This document shows, piece after piece, positions 33,501 through 45,441 of a DNA stretch of 64,000 nt. The notes beneath the pieces were generated by a model. That model searched no databases. It was not told the DNA's origin and was given only the letters and a program-made list of their open reading frames with translations. This stretch comes from Trachythela sp. YZ-2020. Taxonomy: Eukaryota > Cnidaria > Anthozoa > Malacalcyonacea > Clavulariidae. The translations under genes were made by a program, and so were the position numbers. The stretch's first letter is position 1; the number at the start of each line of letters is the position of its first letter. Location: contig JADLSH010000369.1 in assembly GCA_016169945.1 (NCBI GenBank), forward strand, positions 8,483,384 to 8,547,383. The letters are read 5' to 3'.

Positions 33501-34224
33501 TTTAATCAATAAATGTGTTTTAATAATGAATTCTGTGTGTACATTGTACAATATTTTCCCGTCCCATAATTATATATTCTCAATTCATGCAAATCCGTGT
33601 TCGCCTAACCTCTTAATTACCTCAACCTTTTGTGTCTTGCACGTGGGAAAGATTACCTTGACAACGCCGTGTATCAAAATGCTTACGCTTGTATCTTCGC
33701 ATCGCTAAAAACTATATTTAGTTTGTAAAACCCTATATTAAAAAGTTTTCTCAGATGAAAAGATTCGATCTTAAATAGTCATTCTTAGTGTAACTTTTAA
33801 AACGCTTGAAACATCGCTGTAAGAACTATGCCTATCTTTTTATTAGGTCGCTATTTTGGTCGACTCAGAAAGCCGTTTGTTTCGCATAAGGCAATACTAG
33901 GTCAAGTGTCGCTAAATTGGTTGTCTAAGAAACACTTCACTAGATACGAATTTATTACTAAGAAGGAATTTATAAATCTCGTGATAACAAAGCCATATTT
34001 CTGCACACAAAATTTGCTGAACTCAGCGAAATCTGAGTTGTATAATTAATTAATGTTTATGTTAATTACGTAACGCCTGCCTCCTGTATGATAATGATCA
34101 TGCGCCCTCTATATTATGTTAATGATGTTTCTCACCTCATATTATGTTAATGATGTTTGGAAATTTAATGATGCGCCCCCCTTTCGCCCGCCCCCCCCAA
34201 AAAAATCCGGGTCGAAAACTACCT
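33501..34224. repeat. Right terminal inverted repeat of the Polinton-type element
   Basis: Complement of 12937-13643, with about 110 extra bases near 33585-33700. It ends CCGGGTCGAAAACTACCT. The inner edge contains AATAAA (33508-33513) for the plus-strand genes, mirroring the left TIR. Confidence 0.9.
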
Positions 34225-34278
34225 ACATTACTAGGTTTATATTATAAGTATTAAATTTTAACTATAGTCACTATATGA

Positions 34279-34312
34279 CAGGCAGTTTACTAAATAGCCG
34301 GCTGCCGGCTGT
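34279..34312. repeat. Right arm of the outer inverted repeat
   Basis: GGCAGTTTACTAAATAGCCG continuing to GCTGCCGGC is the complement of 12654-12690. Confidence 0.6.
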
Positions 34313-34459
34313 ATAGTCACAGCGTTTACTTAAATCAGAGCAGCGAATGTTAACATATCTAATAGTATACCTGGTTGCTGTGAATACATAAAAATATAAT
34401 TGTCATTAAAGAGAAGCATCTCTGTACCTTAATCAATCCTGGAAGATATGATTTCGTAC

Positions 34460-35867
34460 CAGTGAGCACCATATATATCTGGAGTGAGAACTCATGTCCA
34501 AAAAGTCAAGCCAAAGCACAGATTAAGGATTATCAGATATGGAACTCGAGTCGGAACCTTTGACGTTTTTGTCCCCACGGTTACGCAATTCCACGCGCAA
34601 CGCAAATTGATCTGGTGCGTGGCTGGCAAGTGTCGCTCGTCGAATTTCCTTACTAAAGTATAGGAGAAACACTGTTCGAAAGTTGAAAAATGCTTATTTT
34701 TACGAGTTAGCGCTACAAATCGTCATTTTGAGCTTAAAATTTCTGAAAATAGCAGTAAGTGATCACTTTTGTTTGTTTTTAAAATACGTTCGAGTTTCCC
34801 AACAACTTTTATTTATCATTGAAAGCCAGGAGTGAGTGTGAAACAGTCGACATGCAAATACACTATATGTTGGTTTGATGCTTTGAAAGCTTGTTTATTG
34901 ATAGTTGACAATGTATTTGGTGCCGAAACTTAAACGCTTAGGAAAAGATTAATCGTTTTTATTGTTTTCTTTGAGCAAAAACCGAAAATTAAATAATTTA
35001 CATCCTGCCAAAGTTTGGGAAGTCACAGATTGCCGTTAAGGTTAAATTCATACATATATCATTCTTTTTGTTTTCGGACTTTTCATGCCTTATCTGTCTT
35101 GAAAACTTGTAAAATTTGAATAAAATCTGAAAAAACTTTCCACTAACCTTGTAAGTATAAGATTTCTCCGGAAACTTAGTATTTCAAGTTGATATTGGCT
35201 TCCAAAGTTGAAGAATTTGCAAAAATCGATTTGTCAAAGTCAAATTGATTGAAAATACTGATAAATGCACTCCTCGAGGCATGTTTTTCCCGTTTTTTTC
35301 CGTACCAAAGCGTTTTTATATATCCATTTTTTGTTAAAATGCTCTAGTCCTGGCCCATTTGTATAAATTGTGAACGACGTACAAATCATCCAGATATACT
35401 CTTTAAAATCGCTGTTTTATTGCCAAAATTTGGGTTTTTCCTATCTACTTCCTGATTAAAAATTTTCATGACACTTGCCATCGGACACTTGCCAGAGGCT
35501 CGCGCATGCGCATTGAAAAGTGGGGACAGGATCCCGCAAGAGTTCCATATCTGTATATCATTAATCTGTGGCCAAAGATTGCGGGAATTGACTTCCAGTG
35601 CCAGTCCCTTTCTATTGTTTTTGTCTGCGCGGTTTGCACAAGGCGGTAAGGAGTGTGCCAAAATTTCGTGTTTTTACTTCGATTTAAACAATAACATTAT
35701 GATTTTATGAACTAATAACTTGATTAGCGATACGATCTGGAAAAAATGGTATGAAAACTGTTTATGAACTTCATGAGTTTGGACGTCAATTGCGGCCATC
35801 TTGGCTTCACTTTTCCTATTGGCCCAACATTAGAAGTTCTTACTCCAGATATATATGGAGCTCACAG
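34460..35867. mobile_element. Non-autonomous hAT element, 1.4 kb
   Basis: The ends CAGTGAGCACCATATATATC and complement are flanked by TTTCGTAC (34452-34459) and TATCGTAC (35868-35875), 7 of 8 identical. A second inverted pair inside (ACAGATTAA, AGATATGGAACTC) lies near 34525 and 35530-35575. No transposase is present. Confidence 0.88.
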
Positions 35868-36351
35868 TATCGTACCTAGAGTTACGCCTGCTCGCAGGCT
35901 AGAGAGAATTTAAATATGGCCTTATTCTTCGGAATCTGTTTCTTCTTACACTTTTTTGAAAATGTCAGCTGACCGTGGTTTTTGGCACAAAGTTCTGACG
36001 TTGCTGTTTTCTTGGGTTTTCATCAGAATGAAAGGTCCAAGCGCGGCAGTACAAAAATCACTATATTTTCGCATAACCAATGAGCAACAATATATCAAAA
36101 TTTACAACGAAAAAAAATATTCATTTCACATTGAGTCATTTCACACTTACATATACACATATACAAAACACTTATTTACTGACACTTCGGTAAAACAGTC
36201 TGTATAATTTTTGTGGCCGACAAAAAAAGCAACGGTCTCAGGCATTTATGATCATTCACGGGGTTCCACTGTATTTGGAAAGAGTAATTACCGATTTAGA
36301 GAAACTATAAGATTAACGTTAGCTACATTAGGTATTACAAAGTATACTTAC

Positions 36352-36443
36352 ATTATGACAAGTACACTGCCCGTACTGAGACCACCACTTGACGAGGAAC
36401 CTCCAGAACTTGGTTGAACTTTTTTAGGACAAACTTCTGGTGA
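36352..36443 (-). CDS. Stalk/membrane-entry exon of the second MRH gene
   Basis: From an ACAG acceptor to an AT|GTAAGT donor the exon encodes EVCPKK, a Ser/Gly-rich stalk and the first residues of a hydrophobic segment (STGSVLVI). It starts in phase 0 and ends in phase 2, exactly like exon 5 of gene 1 (AACLRP, stalk, then TVYIVLIAV). The shared phase pattern supports a duplicated gene. The exon completing the membrane helix was not found. Confidence 0.65.
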
Positions 36444-36901
36444 CTGTATTGTCAGTATCTATATATTAATATGTAAATAGTGAGAAAAGAACATACAGTA
36501 AGCTAATCTAGTTGACGAATTAATAATGTGGTTATTGACAATCGTATTACAGAGTCATCCTTTGACCGTTAGACGGATAACTTCAGCATAAAGATTGTAG
36601 CATCTAAATTAATCACATGTCAAGCTTTGTTACACTTTTAAGTACGCGAGTTATTCTCAGCTTGATATAAACACTCTAAAAACTACCCAGGCTACATAAA
36701 ACTTCCAGGTTGGAGAAAAATGAAACTATTTTTCTGGTTAAATTTCCTGCAATACTGTTGCTATTTAACTTTGAACAAAAAGTTCCATGAACACTGCTAT
36801 ATATGGATGAAAGGCAAATCGGCAACACAATGTTTGCATCACTCATGTTTTCGCTCCCTACTCTGGTTTTAAGTAAATGAATGCAAAGCCTTTCCCCTGT
36901 A

Positions 36902-37234
36902 CAGGGTGTCCCCAATTTCCCTTTAGAAATCACTCTTGTGTGTTATTATACCTTTGGGAATTTAATTGAATTGTACATGAACGGCGGAAGTATTTACAAC
37001 TTCCCTTCGTCCAAATAATTTAACGCGACGTATAAGTTGTTACGACAAATACTCGTTGCTCTGTAGTCAGTTGAACCATTCTTACTCGAACTGACGGTAA
37101 GACGAATTTGTAATTTCACATTTTTGTGTTGCTGTTCGTTTTAGAAGCTATTTTAAATTCCCAGATGTATAACAACGCACGTTTAACAACAAAAGAGTGA
37201 TTTCTATAGGGGGACTTTTTTGGGGGACACCCTG
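36902..37234. mobile_element. Complete mariner-type MITE
   Basis: CAGGGTGTCCCC and complement are flanked by TA (36900-36901 and 37235-37236). The inverted arms extend about 40 bp (to AGAAATCACTCTT). Its right half matches 1-126. Confidence 0.88.
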
Positions 37235-37920
37235 TATTACCCCTGAAGAAGACACTAGACTGGAGTGTAGAAACGCTGAATCGTGAATGCAATTCGACCG
37301 GGCGTTGCATTCATTTACTTAAAACCAGAATGCGAGTGAAACTGTGACATGTTTGATATTACACCTGGTTATACCCTGGTTCCAGAGGCTGTGCCGAGAG
37401 AACGGCGAGGCAGAAAAAAAACCCTCTGAGAACGAACAAATTTCAAAAATGTTTGCATATTCAAACGAATCCGTAAAAATGTGGACGCAGCCTCAGCATG
37501 CAAATACAATGAAAATATATCACTTACGTATGTAGTTATTTCGCCCGACGATGTTTGAGCCACTTTTGTCGGACGTACATATTTATCGGCACATTTTTAA
37601 TTTATTATCATCTGTCTCCTACGATAAAAAAGTAAAAACGTTGCCAAAAATGACTGCCAATGAATATGTAGTTAATATTAATTGATATTTATACATTTGC
37701 ACAAACAAGTAACATAACTATTTAAACCACGACACACCACGAGCTGTCTAGACTGACAACAGTTACTGAGCTACAGTTAAGGAACTTCTCTGAGCATCAT
37801 TCAACCCACTATTAAAAGGACTTTAAAGATAACCTGATTTGAGCTAACCAGCACTGTAAGTGAGTGAAAGGTGTAAACGTGGAATTCAATCACACACTAC
37901 ACAAGGGTTAAAGAGATATA

Positions 37921-38004
37921 CAGTTGAACCCCCTTATGTCGAACTCGCGTATCTCGAACTGTTTGTTGTTTCCCTTGGATGTTCGAGATAGCGGGGTTCT
38001 ACCG
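37921..38004. mobile_element. Pogo/mariner-like MITE, 84 bp
   Basis: CAGTTGAACCCCCTTATGTC and the complementary GTTCGAGATAGCGGGGTTCT then ACCG, flanked by TA on both sides. The GAAC...GTTC ends resemble pogo/Tigger-type elements. Confidence 0.75.
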
Positions 38005-38512
38005 TATTGTGATAGTTAAGTAATAGGATTATTCAATTTTTGATCAAATAAAAATTCTTAAAGAAAACCAATTAGTTCTACGTTTACAAAGCCCGTCAAG
38101 CTCGGATTGCCCCACAAGGCAAGTAAGTATTAACTATCACTATACAGGGTCCGACCACCCTACAGTGAAGATAAAATTCAAGGACTGATTTTCCAGGACT
38201 TTTTCTAGTAAATTCAAGGGCTTATTATTTAATCAAATAACTTCAGATAACAACCATAAACTTTACAATCTACTACCCCCAAAGAAACGAAATCTAGATA
38301 CTCGCTCAGACACCTACGTATATACGAACTTCCTATTACTCAAACTAACTGTTTCAAAAAATCTTTCGTTCCATCAATGTTATTTGATTCCAGTTAATTC
38401 TCTGCTTTCGTTTGTAAATATATATACATAGGTCATAGTACTGTACAATTTATACTGTTTAGAAATTTGGCATTGTAAAATCCTACGTAATTCAGCCAAT
38501 TGGCTGCCAAGT

Positions 38513-38791
<279 letters not shown>

Positions 38792-39331
38792 CATGGACTG
38801 TGGGTTTGGGAACTCTGACTGTAATACAGTATATTCCAGTTTACAGCTTGGTTTTTTGGGATCAAATTATGTGGTTGCTTGGCCATGAGAATTTGGGTTC
38901 AAGATAAAACTTCACTTTTCCAAATAGAAACAACAATTTGCAAACACAATCATATGCATCTATATACATATACTGTGAGTCTGTATGACTAATTTCTAAA
39001 CCTTACCCTGTAGTTGCGGGACCACTGCAGAGTATTTTTATCAAATACAAAACAATAGTAACTCCTAGCAACCTACCCCGGGGACCCCCTGCCGGGGATC
39101 CAAGATATGCCTGCGGAGGAGGCTAAGTAACTCCGATAATGAACCAATTTTGAAAAAATGTTTACTGAATACTGTTTTTGTAATTACAATGGTATGGTAT
39201 ATGCATGGTAAACTTTATTTCAACCGGGTAGCCCATTCAGCTCAAGGACAAGGCTGGTATCCATAGGGACCCTGCCGTTGTTTTTGTAATTACTCTGTAC
39301 ATTATTTAAAATCAATTTAGAAGTGACTTAC

Positions 39332-39468
39332 TTGGCCTTATCAAATCCTCTTACTACTGAATATGTAACTACCATCGGTGTATTGTTAACAAAAGGACCG
39401 TAGCTGTCTATATCATATTTTGCAATGGAAAAAGTATCAGATTTCTTTGTTAGGGCAGTTTGGCACAT
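39332..39468 (-). CDS. MRH-domain exon of the second receptor gene
   Basis: From a TTTTTGTAG acceptor the exon encodes MCQTALTKKSDTFSIAK, then GPFVNNTP, then VVTYS, and ends at a GTAAGT donor in phase 2. It aligns with exon 3 of gene 1 (VCQYSNLNKDSTFEI to LLYHG), which has the same start phase (0) and end phase (2). The glutamine after the cysteine, a sugar-contact position in MRH domains, is kept. The exons before it were not found. Confidence 0.7.
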
Positions 39469-39636
39469 CTACAAAAAGACAAGCTCATATTACTCGTTAA
39501 GCATCTAAATTAAAATATTAATAAATAATGGTTTGGGAAATAATCGAACTATTTTTTATCAATCAGATTGCACGAAACACCACTGATTTCAAAATGATCT
39601 TGAATATAATAAATTGAAGTAATCCCCAAGGTAACG

Positions 39637-39876
39637 GCGCCGTGCGAGGGTACTAATTTCGCTCGGATATTTACACCCGGGTATGTGAGAACACAGCGGA
39701 TTGCAAAGTCGTCCACCCATGTTTTGGGTGGTATTCTACGTTATGCGCATGAGCGAATTCAGGCCAAGAGAAAACTGGTAACTAGCCACCTCATGATTGG
39801 CTAAGACAAAAATGTTGTTGCTTTAGTTGCCATTTTACCATTTTGCAAACTTTTTTCAAAAAAGTTTTATACTCGG
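39637..39876. repeat. Left copy of a long inverted repeat enclosing 21.6 kb
   Basis: GCGCCGTGCGAGGGTACTAA followed by 220 bp matches the complement of 60928-61220, including CGGATATTTACACCCGG and AACTGGTAACTAGC. Confidence 0.9.
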
Positions 39877-40224
39877 AACCGTCGCAGAATACAGAGAAAT
39901 AGAGAAGTCAACTGGAGAAAAAAACAGTCGAATGACCGCAAAAGGAACAAGATTTTTGAGTTTTGAAGCGTTATAAACAGGTAAGTGTTTATTTTACATA
40001 CTTGCTATTAGCATGTAGTTTAGTTTGTGGATTTGCAAAGGCGTACCACACAGTCACTCTCTGCGGTTATTAAAAGGTATATTTGATTTTGCCATATAAT
40101 AATATATCTATTAATATTGCTGTCATTTCTGCACACTCTGTTGATTCAAATAGTTTTATAGAATAAGAAACAACATCATCTCAAAAACTTAATATCAAAG
40201 GCGAAGTTTATGAAAATTTTGAAG

Positions 40225-40355
40225 TTTATGAAAATTTTGTAGTAATACTCTTTTACAGTAAATCAAAGCTAAAAGAGTACAAAATAACATACCTACTTTA
40301 TATAGTTGGGCAATTGATATTGGTACAAATCTTAGCACTATTTTACCATTCTGTA
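40225..40355 (-). mobile_element. 5' fragment of a LINE (leader block)
   Basis: The minus strand matches 55020-55140, where the same block runs straight into a LINE endonuclease. Here it is truncated after about 130 bp and preceded by the 14-bp array. The shared frame contains QLYK-GML-CTLLALI. Confidence 0.65.
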
Positions 40356-40371
40356 CGCATGGTGGAAAACG

Positions 40372-40757
40372 CGGGTACCGGTATACGGGTACCAGGTAGC
40401 GGATACCGGGTAGCGGATACCGGGTAGCGGATACCGGGTAGCGGATACCGGGTAGCGGATACCGGGTAGCGGATACCGGATACCGGGTAGCGGATACCGG
40501 GTAGCGGATACCGTGTAGCGGATACCGGGTAGCGGATACCGGGTAGCGGATACCGGGTAGCGGATACCGGGTAGCGGATACCGGGTAGCGGATACCGGGT
40601 AGCGGATACCGTGTAGCGGATACCGGGTAGCGGATACCGGGTAGCGGATACCGGGTAGCGGATACCGGGTAGCGGATACCGGGTAGCGGATACAGGGTAG
40701 CGGACACAGGGTAGCGGATACCGGGTAGCGGATACCGGGTAGCGGATACCGGGTAGC
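40372..40757. repeat. 14-bp minisatellite (GTAGCGGATACCGG), about 27 copies
   Basis: Head-to-tail copies with a few variants (a GTGTAGC type and one 7-bp partial unit near 40478). As 14 is not a multiple of 3, all three minus frames stay open and give artefactual repeat proteins. The complement of the same unit occurs at 53808-53860. Confidence 0.96.
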
Positions 40758-41032
40758 GAGAAAAAACACCATGACAAAAAAGGAAATTTCAATTTTGAAA
40801 TTACACTAATAAAACTAGTAAAACTATAAAACTAGTACTTGAAGTTACTATCGCAAGGAAATGCTGCCACAGAAGCTATGGCTTAATACATAATAAATCA
40901 CCAAACAGCATGCAATAACCACTGTCTGCCACACAGGCTATGTATGACCAATGTATCTCACTTTATTCAGCGATACTCTGTCTAAAGACAGACAACTAAA
41001 CAATTTCAAAAATAGACACTGGGAGTGATCAT

Positions 41033-41696
41033 ATAGAGCGTTTTCACTTATCACGTGACAAATTCTAAAATCTAAACTACGAAAGCTGTAAAGCCGGCTT
41101 TCTCACTTGTTTTCTAGATCGCTATTAAGAGTGCTCACCAAAATGTTTGGGTTCATACAATTATTTCTCCGTGAGTTACGGAGTTTTAAAAAATACTTTT
41201 GCTGACGTCAGCATTATTTTCAAAGGCTGTTAAAACTATGTTATAGACACAATTTGGTTTTAAAATGCTTGGTTAAGGTTAAGAAGTATTGCTTATCACC
41301 CTTAATAAGATTCAAAAAATTTGGGTTAAAATTCGGCTTCATTTGAGCACATGTTGGTGTTCCAAAATAGCGTTGAGTTAGTACACCAACATGGCGGCCT
41401 AAAATCAAATGCTAATATAAGGGCCAGAATCTTTAGATTATTTTTAAGTTTGGATTAGGCATCGCCTCTTAACCTTAACCAAGCATTTTAAAACCAAATA
41501 GTGTGTATAGCATAGTTTTTTAACAGCCTTTGAAAATAATGCTGACATCAGCAATAATATTTTTCAAAACTCCATAACTCAGGGAGAAATAATTGTACGA
41601 ACCCAAAATTTTTGGTGAACATTCTTAGTAACGACATACGGAAAATTTGTAGCTTTAATTTATGAATTTTGTGACGTCATGTGCAAACGCTCTATA
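41033..41696. mobile_element. MITE with long inverted arms (TAGAGCGTTTTCAC)
   Basis: Arms of about 250 bp (41033-41290 and 41450-41696) begin TAGAGCGTTT and contain GGTTAAGGTTAAGAAG at the inner edge. They lie in a TATA context, probably a TA target. Non-coding. Confidence 0.82.
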
Positions 41697-41994
41697 TATT
41701 GTAAACATATATAGTGTAGAGTGTACATGTATATCAATTCACGCCATCACCTCCTCCCCCTGATTGTAAACAAACATCCAACCAATATCGAAATCACAAA
41801 GGCTTTAAAATTTGACTTATTGACACTGCAAAAATCACAATGTATGTATCAGTTCATTTTTTTGTCAAAATAGTGAGATAACAACAGTGGCTATAGACTG
41901 TGTAAGTATACATTCACTGAATATGTGATGCTTCGTGCCAACATTTTGAACCTATATATGTTAGAAATCATTCTTTACTGCAGAGTTTCTAAGA

Positions 41995-43990
41995 ATGGTC
42001 TTGAATATAATCAATTCTAGTCATAATCGTTTAAAAATCTCCTCCGAAAGTTCCCAAAAGCCATTATTAATACCCTGCCTAATTGAATCTTGTTTGTGCT
42101 GTTTCAGTAGTATTTTAAAATTTGTGACTGCAACAGTGGCCTTAACTTCTATAGGAAGTCTATTCCAATATTTAAGCGATCTACACTTAAATAAGTCCTG
42201 GTACAACGTTGTGTTAGACCCGTGCATTAACAAGTTCCGTCTACCAGAATTTCCACTTCTAAACACATGTTGTCCATAAGAAACGATATTGTTTTCAATT
42301 TTAAACATCTCGATGAGGTCGCCCCTCGTTTTTCGCTCCAATAATGTTGTAAGTCCCAATTTCATCAGTCTCTCTTTGTATGACACATACTCCAGCCCCC
42401 TAATTAACTTAGGTTGGCAGTTCTCAATGTCCATTATACTTTGCCAATTACCATATCTAGGCCGGGGGGCCCACACCTGAACACAATATTCAAGATGTGG
42501 TCTTATCAGCGATTTGTAAATGGCAATAACACGTTAGACTCCCGAGAAACTACATTTCTTAAAATCCATGAAGTCATCTGTTTGTTGGCTTTCCCAATGT
42601 TTTTCTCAATGTTATTAGACCAAGAAAGAGTTTCCGATAGCACCACACCTAAATCTTGTTCTTCCCAAACTACCTTGAGTTCGTTATCACCAACGATAAT
42701 ATCACTCTGCCTACCGTTATTTTTGCCAAGGTGAACAACAGTACATTTGTTAGGGTTCATTATTACTTCAGCATCGTTTGCATCACCTACAAGCTTTACA
42801 TCGTCGCAAAAAGCTTAATAGTCGATTTAACATTCTCGGGTAAATCGTTGATAAACAAAACGAAAAGAAGTGGACCAAGTACCGATCCCTGTGGCACGCC
42901 AGAGACAACCCGTTTCCATTCCATTCATTTTCAAAAAATCCGGAATAATAGCCAAAACTTTCCCAGTAATTCCGAAGGACTGCAGTTTAGTCAATAAACG
43001 AAAGTGTGGAATCGAGTCAAAAGCCTTGCAGAAATCCAAATATATCAAATCAACTCCATGACCGCTATCCAAAAGATTTGCTATTTCTTCAACAGTTTCC
43101 AGGAGATTAGATAAACAAGATTTTCCTGCAACAAAACCATGTTGGAAAGGTGACACTTTATATTGGACGTGCTGCAGGATGTGCTTACGCAAGATCTTTT
43201 CATAAACCTTGCATAGAATGCACGTTAATGAGACTGGTCTATAATTACTTGCATCCGACTTGCACCCTTTCTTAAAAAGGGGAATTACAATAGCTTGTTT
43301 CCAAATCGCTGGAATCTTTTCATACTTCGCACAACTTCTAAATAATTGGCTGACTGCTCGAACAAACATTGGATTGTCGCTCAGTGTCTTCAATATTTTT
43401 GAATGAATTTCATCCGGACCATGAGAATTGAAAATATCCAAAGAGCTTAGCAATTTGTAAACATCACTGTCATCAATACACATATCCTCAATATATGATA
43501 TATCTGTGGTAGTAACGTAACATTCCTTTCTCAGAGGCCCATCAGGCTCCGTTGTAAACACAGATGAAAAATAGTCAGCAAGTAAGTCTGCGGTTTCTTT
43601 ACGACTTGTCGTCTTCGCATTAGAGTCCTGGTTTGTTAGAGGTTCAACCAATTCATTCACTTTTCTCTTTGATCGAATATATGAGAAAAATGCTTTTGAA
43701 TTAGTTTTTATACCTCTTGCAAGCTTTCTCTCGTACTTGCGTTTTAGATCCTCTTCAGTTAAACTTTTTGGGAGTCCATCGCATACTTCAAATTTCTATC
43801 CGTTGGCAAATTTTCAAAGTCTTTCCATCTCTGATTCGTTGCTTTCCTTAATCGCTTTAGTTTACTGCATTCCCAAGGTAGCTTCCGAATTTCTAGACCA
43901 TTTGTAGTTCTTAATATTTTGTTTGGACGTTCTAGACTGCTTTTTTCATCTCACTGAGATTTTCAACATTAGCTCTAATGGCAATCCCAT
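41995..43990 (-). mobile_element. CR1/L2-like LINE, 5'-truncated, degraded
   Basis: From 43660 downwards the minus strand encodes a reverse transcriptase with SHGPDEIHSKIL, VIPLFKKG, NYRPVSLT, FQHGFVAGKSC and YLDFCKAFDSIPH. The YADD region is disrupted near 42780-42830. A C-terminal part follows (DLGVVLSETLSW, RPRYGNWQSIMDIE, NRLPIEVKA) to about 42021. Frames shift several times. The endonuclease is missing. Confidence 0.85.
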
Positions 43991-44054
43991 AATAGTTCTG
44001 CATTTTATCTATCAGACTATCTGTTAATTTACTTTTTCCTCCCAAGCCAGAATT

Positions 44055-45124
44055 TTATTTCTTTAACTTCCTTAGGGCTGTTCCAACTCGTTTCTGTATA
44101 TGCCCAATGCATTCTTGTTTCACAACTTGAACATTATCTTCTTTGTAAACATCTATAACTTGCTGATGTGTCTTGCTAGTTGCTATCACCATCATCATAC
44201 AGTTCAGAATACCCAAGGTTGTAATTCTTTTTCGATCGTTTAAACATTCAGGTTCCATGGCTGGTGGAGATCCTTTGAGATCGACTTTACATCTATGATC
44301 AGCCCTCCATCTTAGGTTACCTCGCTGTCTTTATCAAGGTGAGAAAGTAATTGGCATTGTTTACATGTTCTGGTCAGGGCTTGTATCGATTGATATCACC
44401 GCAACAAACCCATTCAATGGTGAAAACCACGCCTTTGCCAAGTACCATCACAGGACGCAGGGCAATTAACCACATCATTTTTCTTCGCATTTTTGGATTC
44501 CCTGATCTCAACTGCAGCATCTGCCATGCTTTTCTTTGCAATGGTCTTGATATGTTTTCCAATGGTTCTGCTGGTTCTCCAGTAAGCTTTCTGTGATAAG
44601 GGTGGTGGCAAGTTCATCAGGGTACAAAATTTCTTTGCACCACTGTGTCCTTTCCCTAAGGACCTCATTGAATATTCAGAACGCCTGTTCACTTCAAAGG
44701 CTTTAGTTGGTTTCTTAGACTTGTAGAACTCATTTTTCCACTCACAATTCTCACAAAAAACTTGCAACTGGGACGCACATCCATTCTTCTTCAGGTTATT
44801 TTCCATCAGTGCTAAGGGAAATGTTGGCAATCTGGGCACTCTAGCAATGAGAATACATTCGCTAGAATCACTAAATCAACAAATCTGAATCCAGATACAT
44901 ATCCATTGTTGGGTTTACTATTTTTACACGTTTCTAGTTGTTTTTCCTCAAAAGATGATGCAGTAGAAAGCTTTCTATGAGAAGTACAGGAAGCGTGATT
45001 ATCGGCGCTCGAAGCACAGGTTTCGTCTTCGACTTTGTTGACCTCGGTCGTCTTTTTACCTGGCTTTTGGAACTTTTCCAGTAAATCTCCTCTTTTTACG
45101 CCTCTCTGAACGTTGTTTACCCAT
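44055..45124 (-). pseudogene. Mutator-like (DDE) transposase of the CDGTWQRRG family
   Basis: The minus strand opens at the ATG at 45124 with a basic start (MGKQRSERRKKRR), then changes frame near 45060. The conserved core is between 44839 and 44360: CENCEWKNEFY, SLGKGHSGAKKFC, MNLPPPLSQKAYW, AVEIRE, CDGTWQRRGF and CCGDINRY. The last fragment, 44258-44055, has QECIGHIQKRVGTALRKLK. These are landmarks of the Mutator-like transposase family common in invertebrates. The DDE core cannot be completed because sequence between 44360 and 44258 is missing or rearranged. Confidence 0.78.
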
Positions 45125-45197
45125 CTTGGTATGTAAAAATGATTTATATTCTTTGAAATACGAAAGAAAATACGAATATTCGCAAGACAGCCGACGT

Positions 45198-45441
45198 GTG
45201 ATCACAGAGTATTTACATAAAGAGGCGTATCTTCATGTCGGCACCTTTGATGTCGGCGTAAGGGCTTTTTCGGCAAAGTCCGCCATGTTCTTAGCCAGTC
45301 CAGTAAAGAGACCGTCAGCATGAATTTTTTACGTAAACTGCGCATGTGCAGGTACTGGCTAAGAACATGGCGGCCAGTAAAAAACACCTTACGGTTTTTC
45401 CGCGAAGATGCACCTCTGTATGTGATTACTCTGTGGTGTGA
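45198..45441. mobile_element. MITE with GTGATCACAGAGTA ends
   Basis: The outer arms (TGTGATCACAGAGTATTTAC and complement) and the inner arms (CCGCCATGTTCTTAGCCAGT and complement) form a 244-bp hairpin. Confidence 0.75.

Larger units (their letters stand above)
12937..34224. mobile_element. Polinton/adintovirus-type element with a Rep helicase and a tyrosine recombinase
   Basis: Long inverted repeats (12937-13643 and 33501-34224) begin AGGTAGTTTTCGACCCGG. Minus-strand late genes occupy the left end (13662-15261). Rep, tyrosine recombinase, ATPase and a trailing gene lie on the plus strand. The transcription blocks diverge and each runs out towards its own TIR. About 9.4 kb is later insertion (PIF/Harbinger and a foldback element), leaving roughly 12 kb, short for a Polinton. 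No polymerase B, RVE integrase, protease or major capsid gene was seen. No convincing 6-bp target duplication was found. All genes except 13662-14078 and possibly 32989-33485 are disrupted, so this is an old dead copy. Confidence 0.8.

Noticed and set aside
37500..37570. Possible extra exon of the second MRH gene (AQTSSGEITTY before GTAAGTG)
   Set aside because: A donor is present but the acceptor is poor and an in-frame stop lies just upstream, so it could not be joined to the other exons.
40372..40757. Regularly spaced repeats that might suggest a CRISPR array
   Set aside because: Units are contiguous without spacers, and the genome is eukaryotic.
40195..40792. Three overlapping minus-strand frames encoding PGIRYPVSATRY-type repeat proteins
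   Set aside because: They are the three readings of a 14-bp minisatellite; 14 is not a multiple of 3, so all frames stay open by chance.
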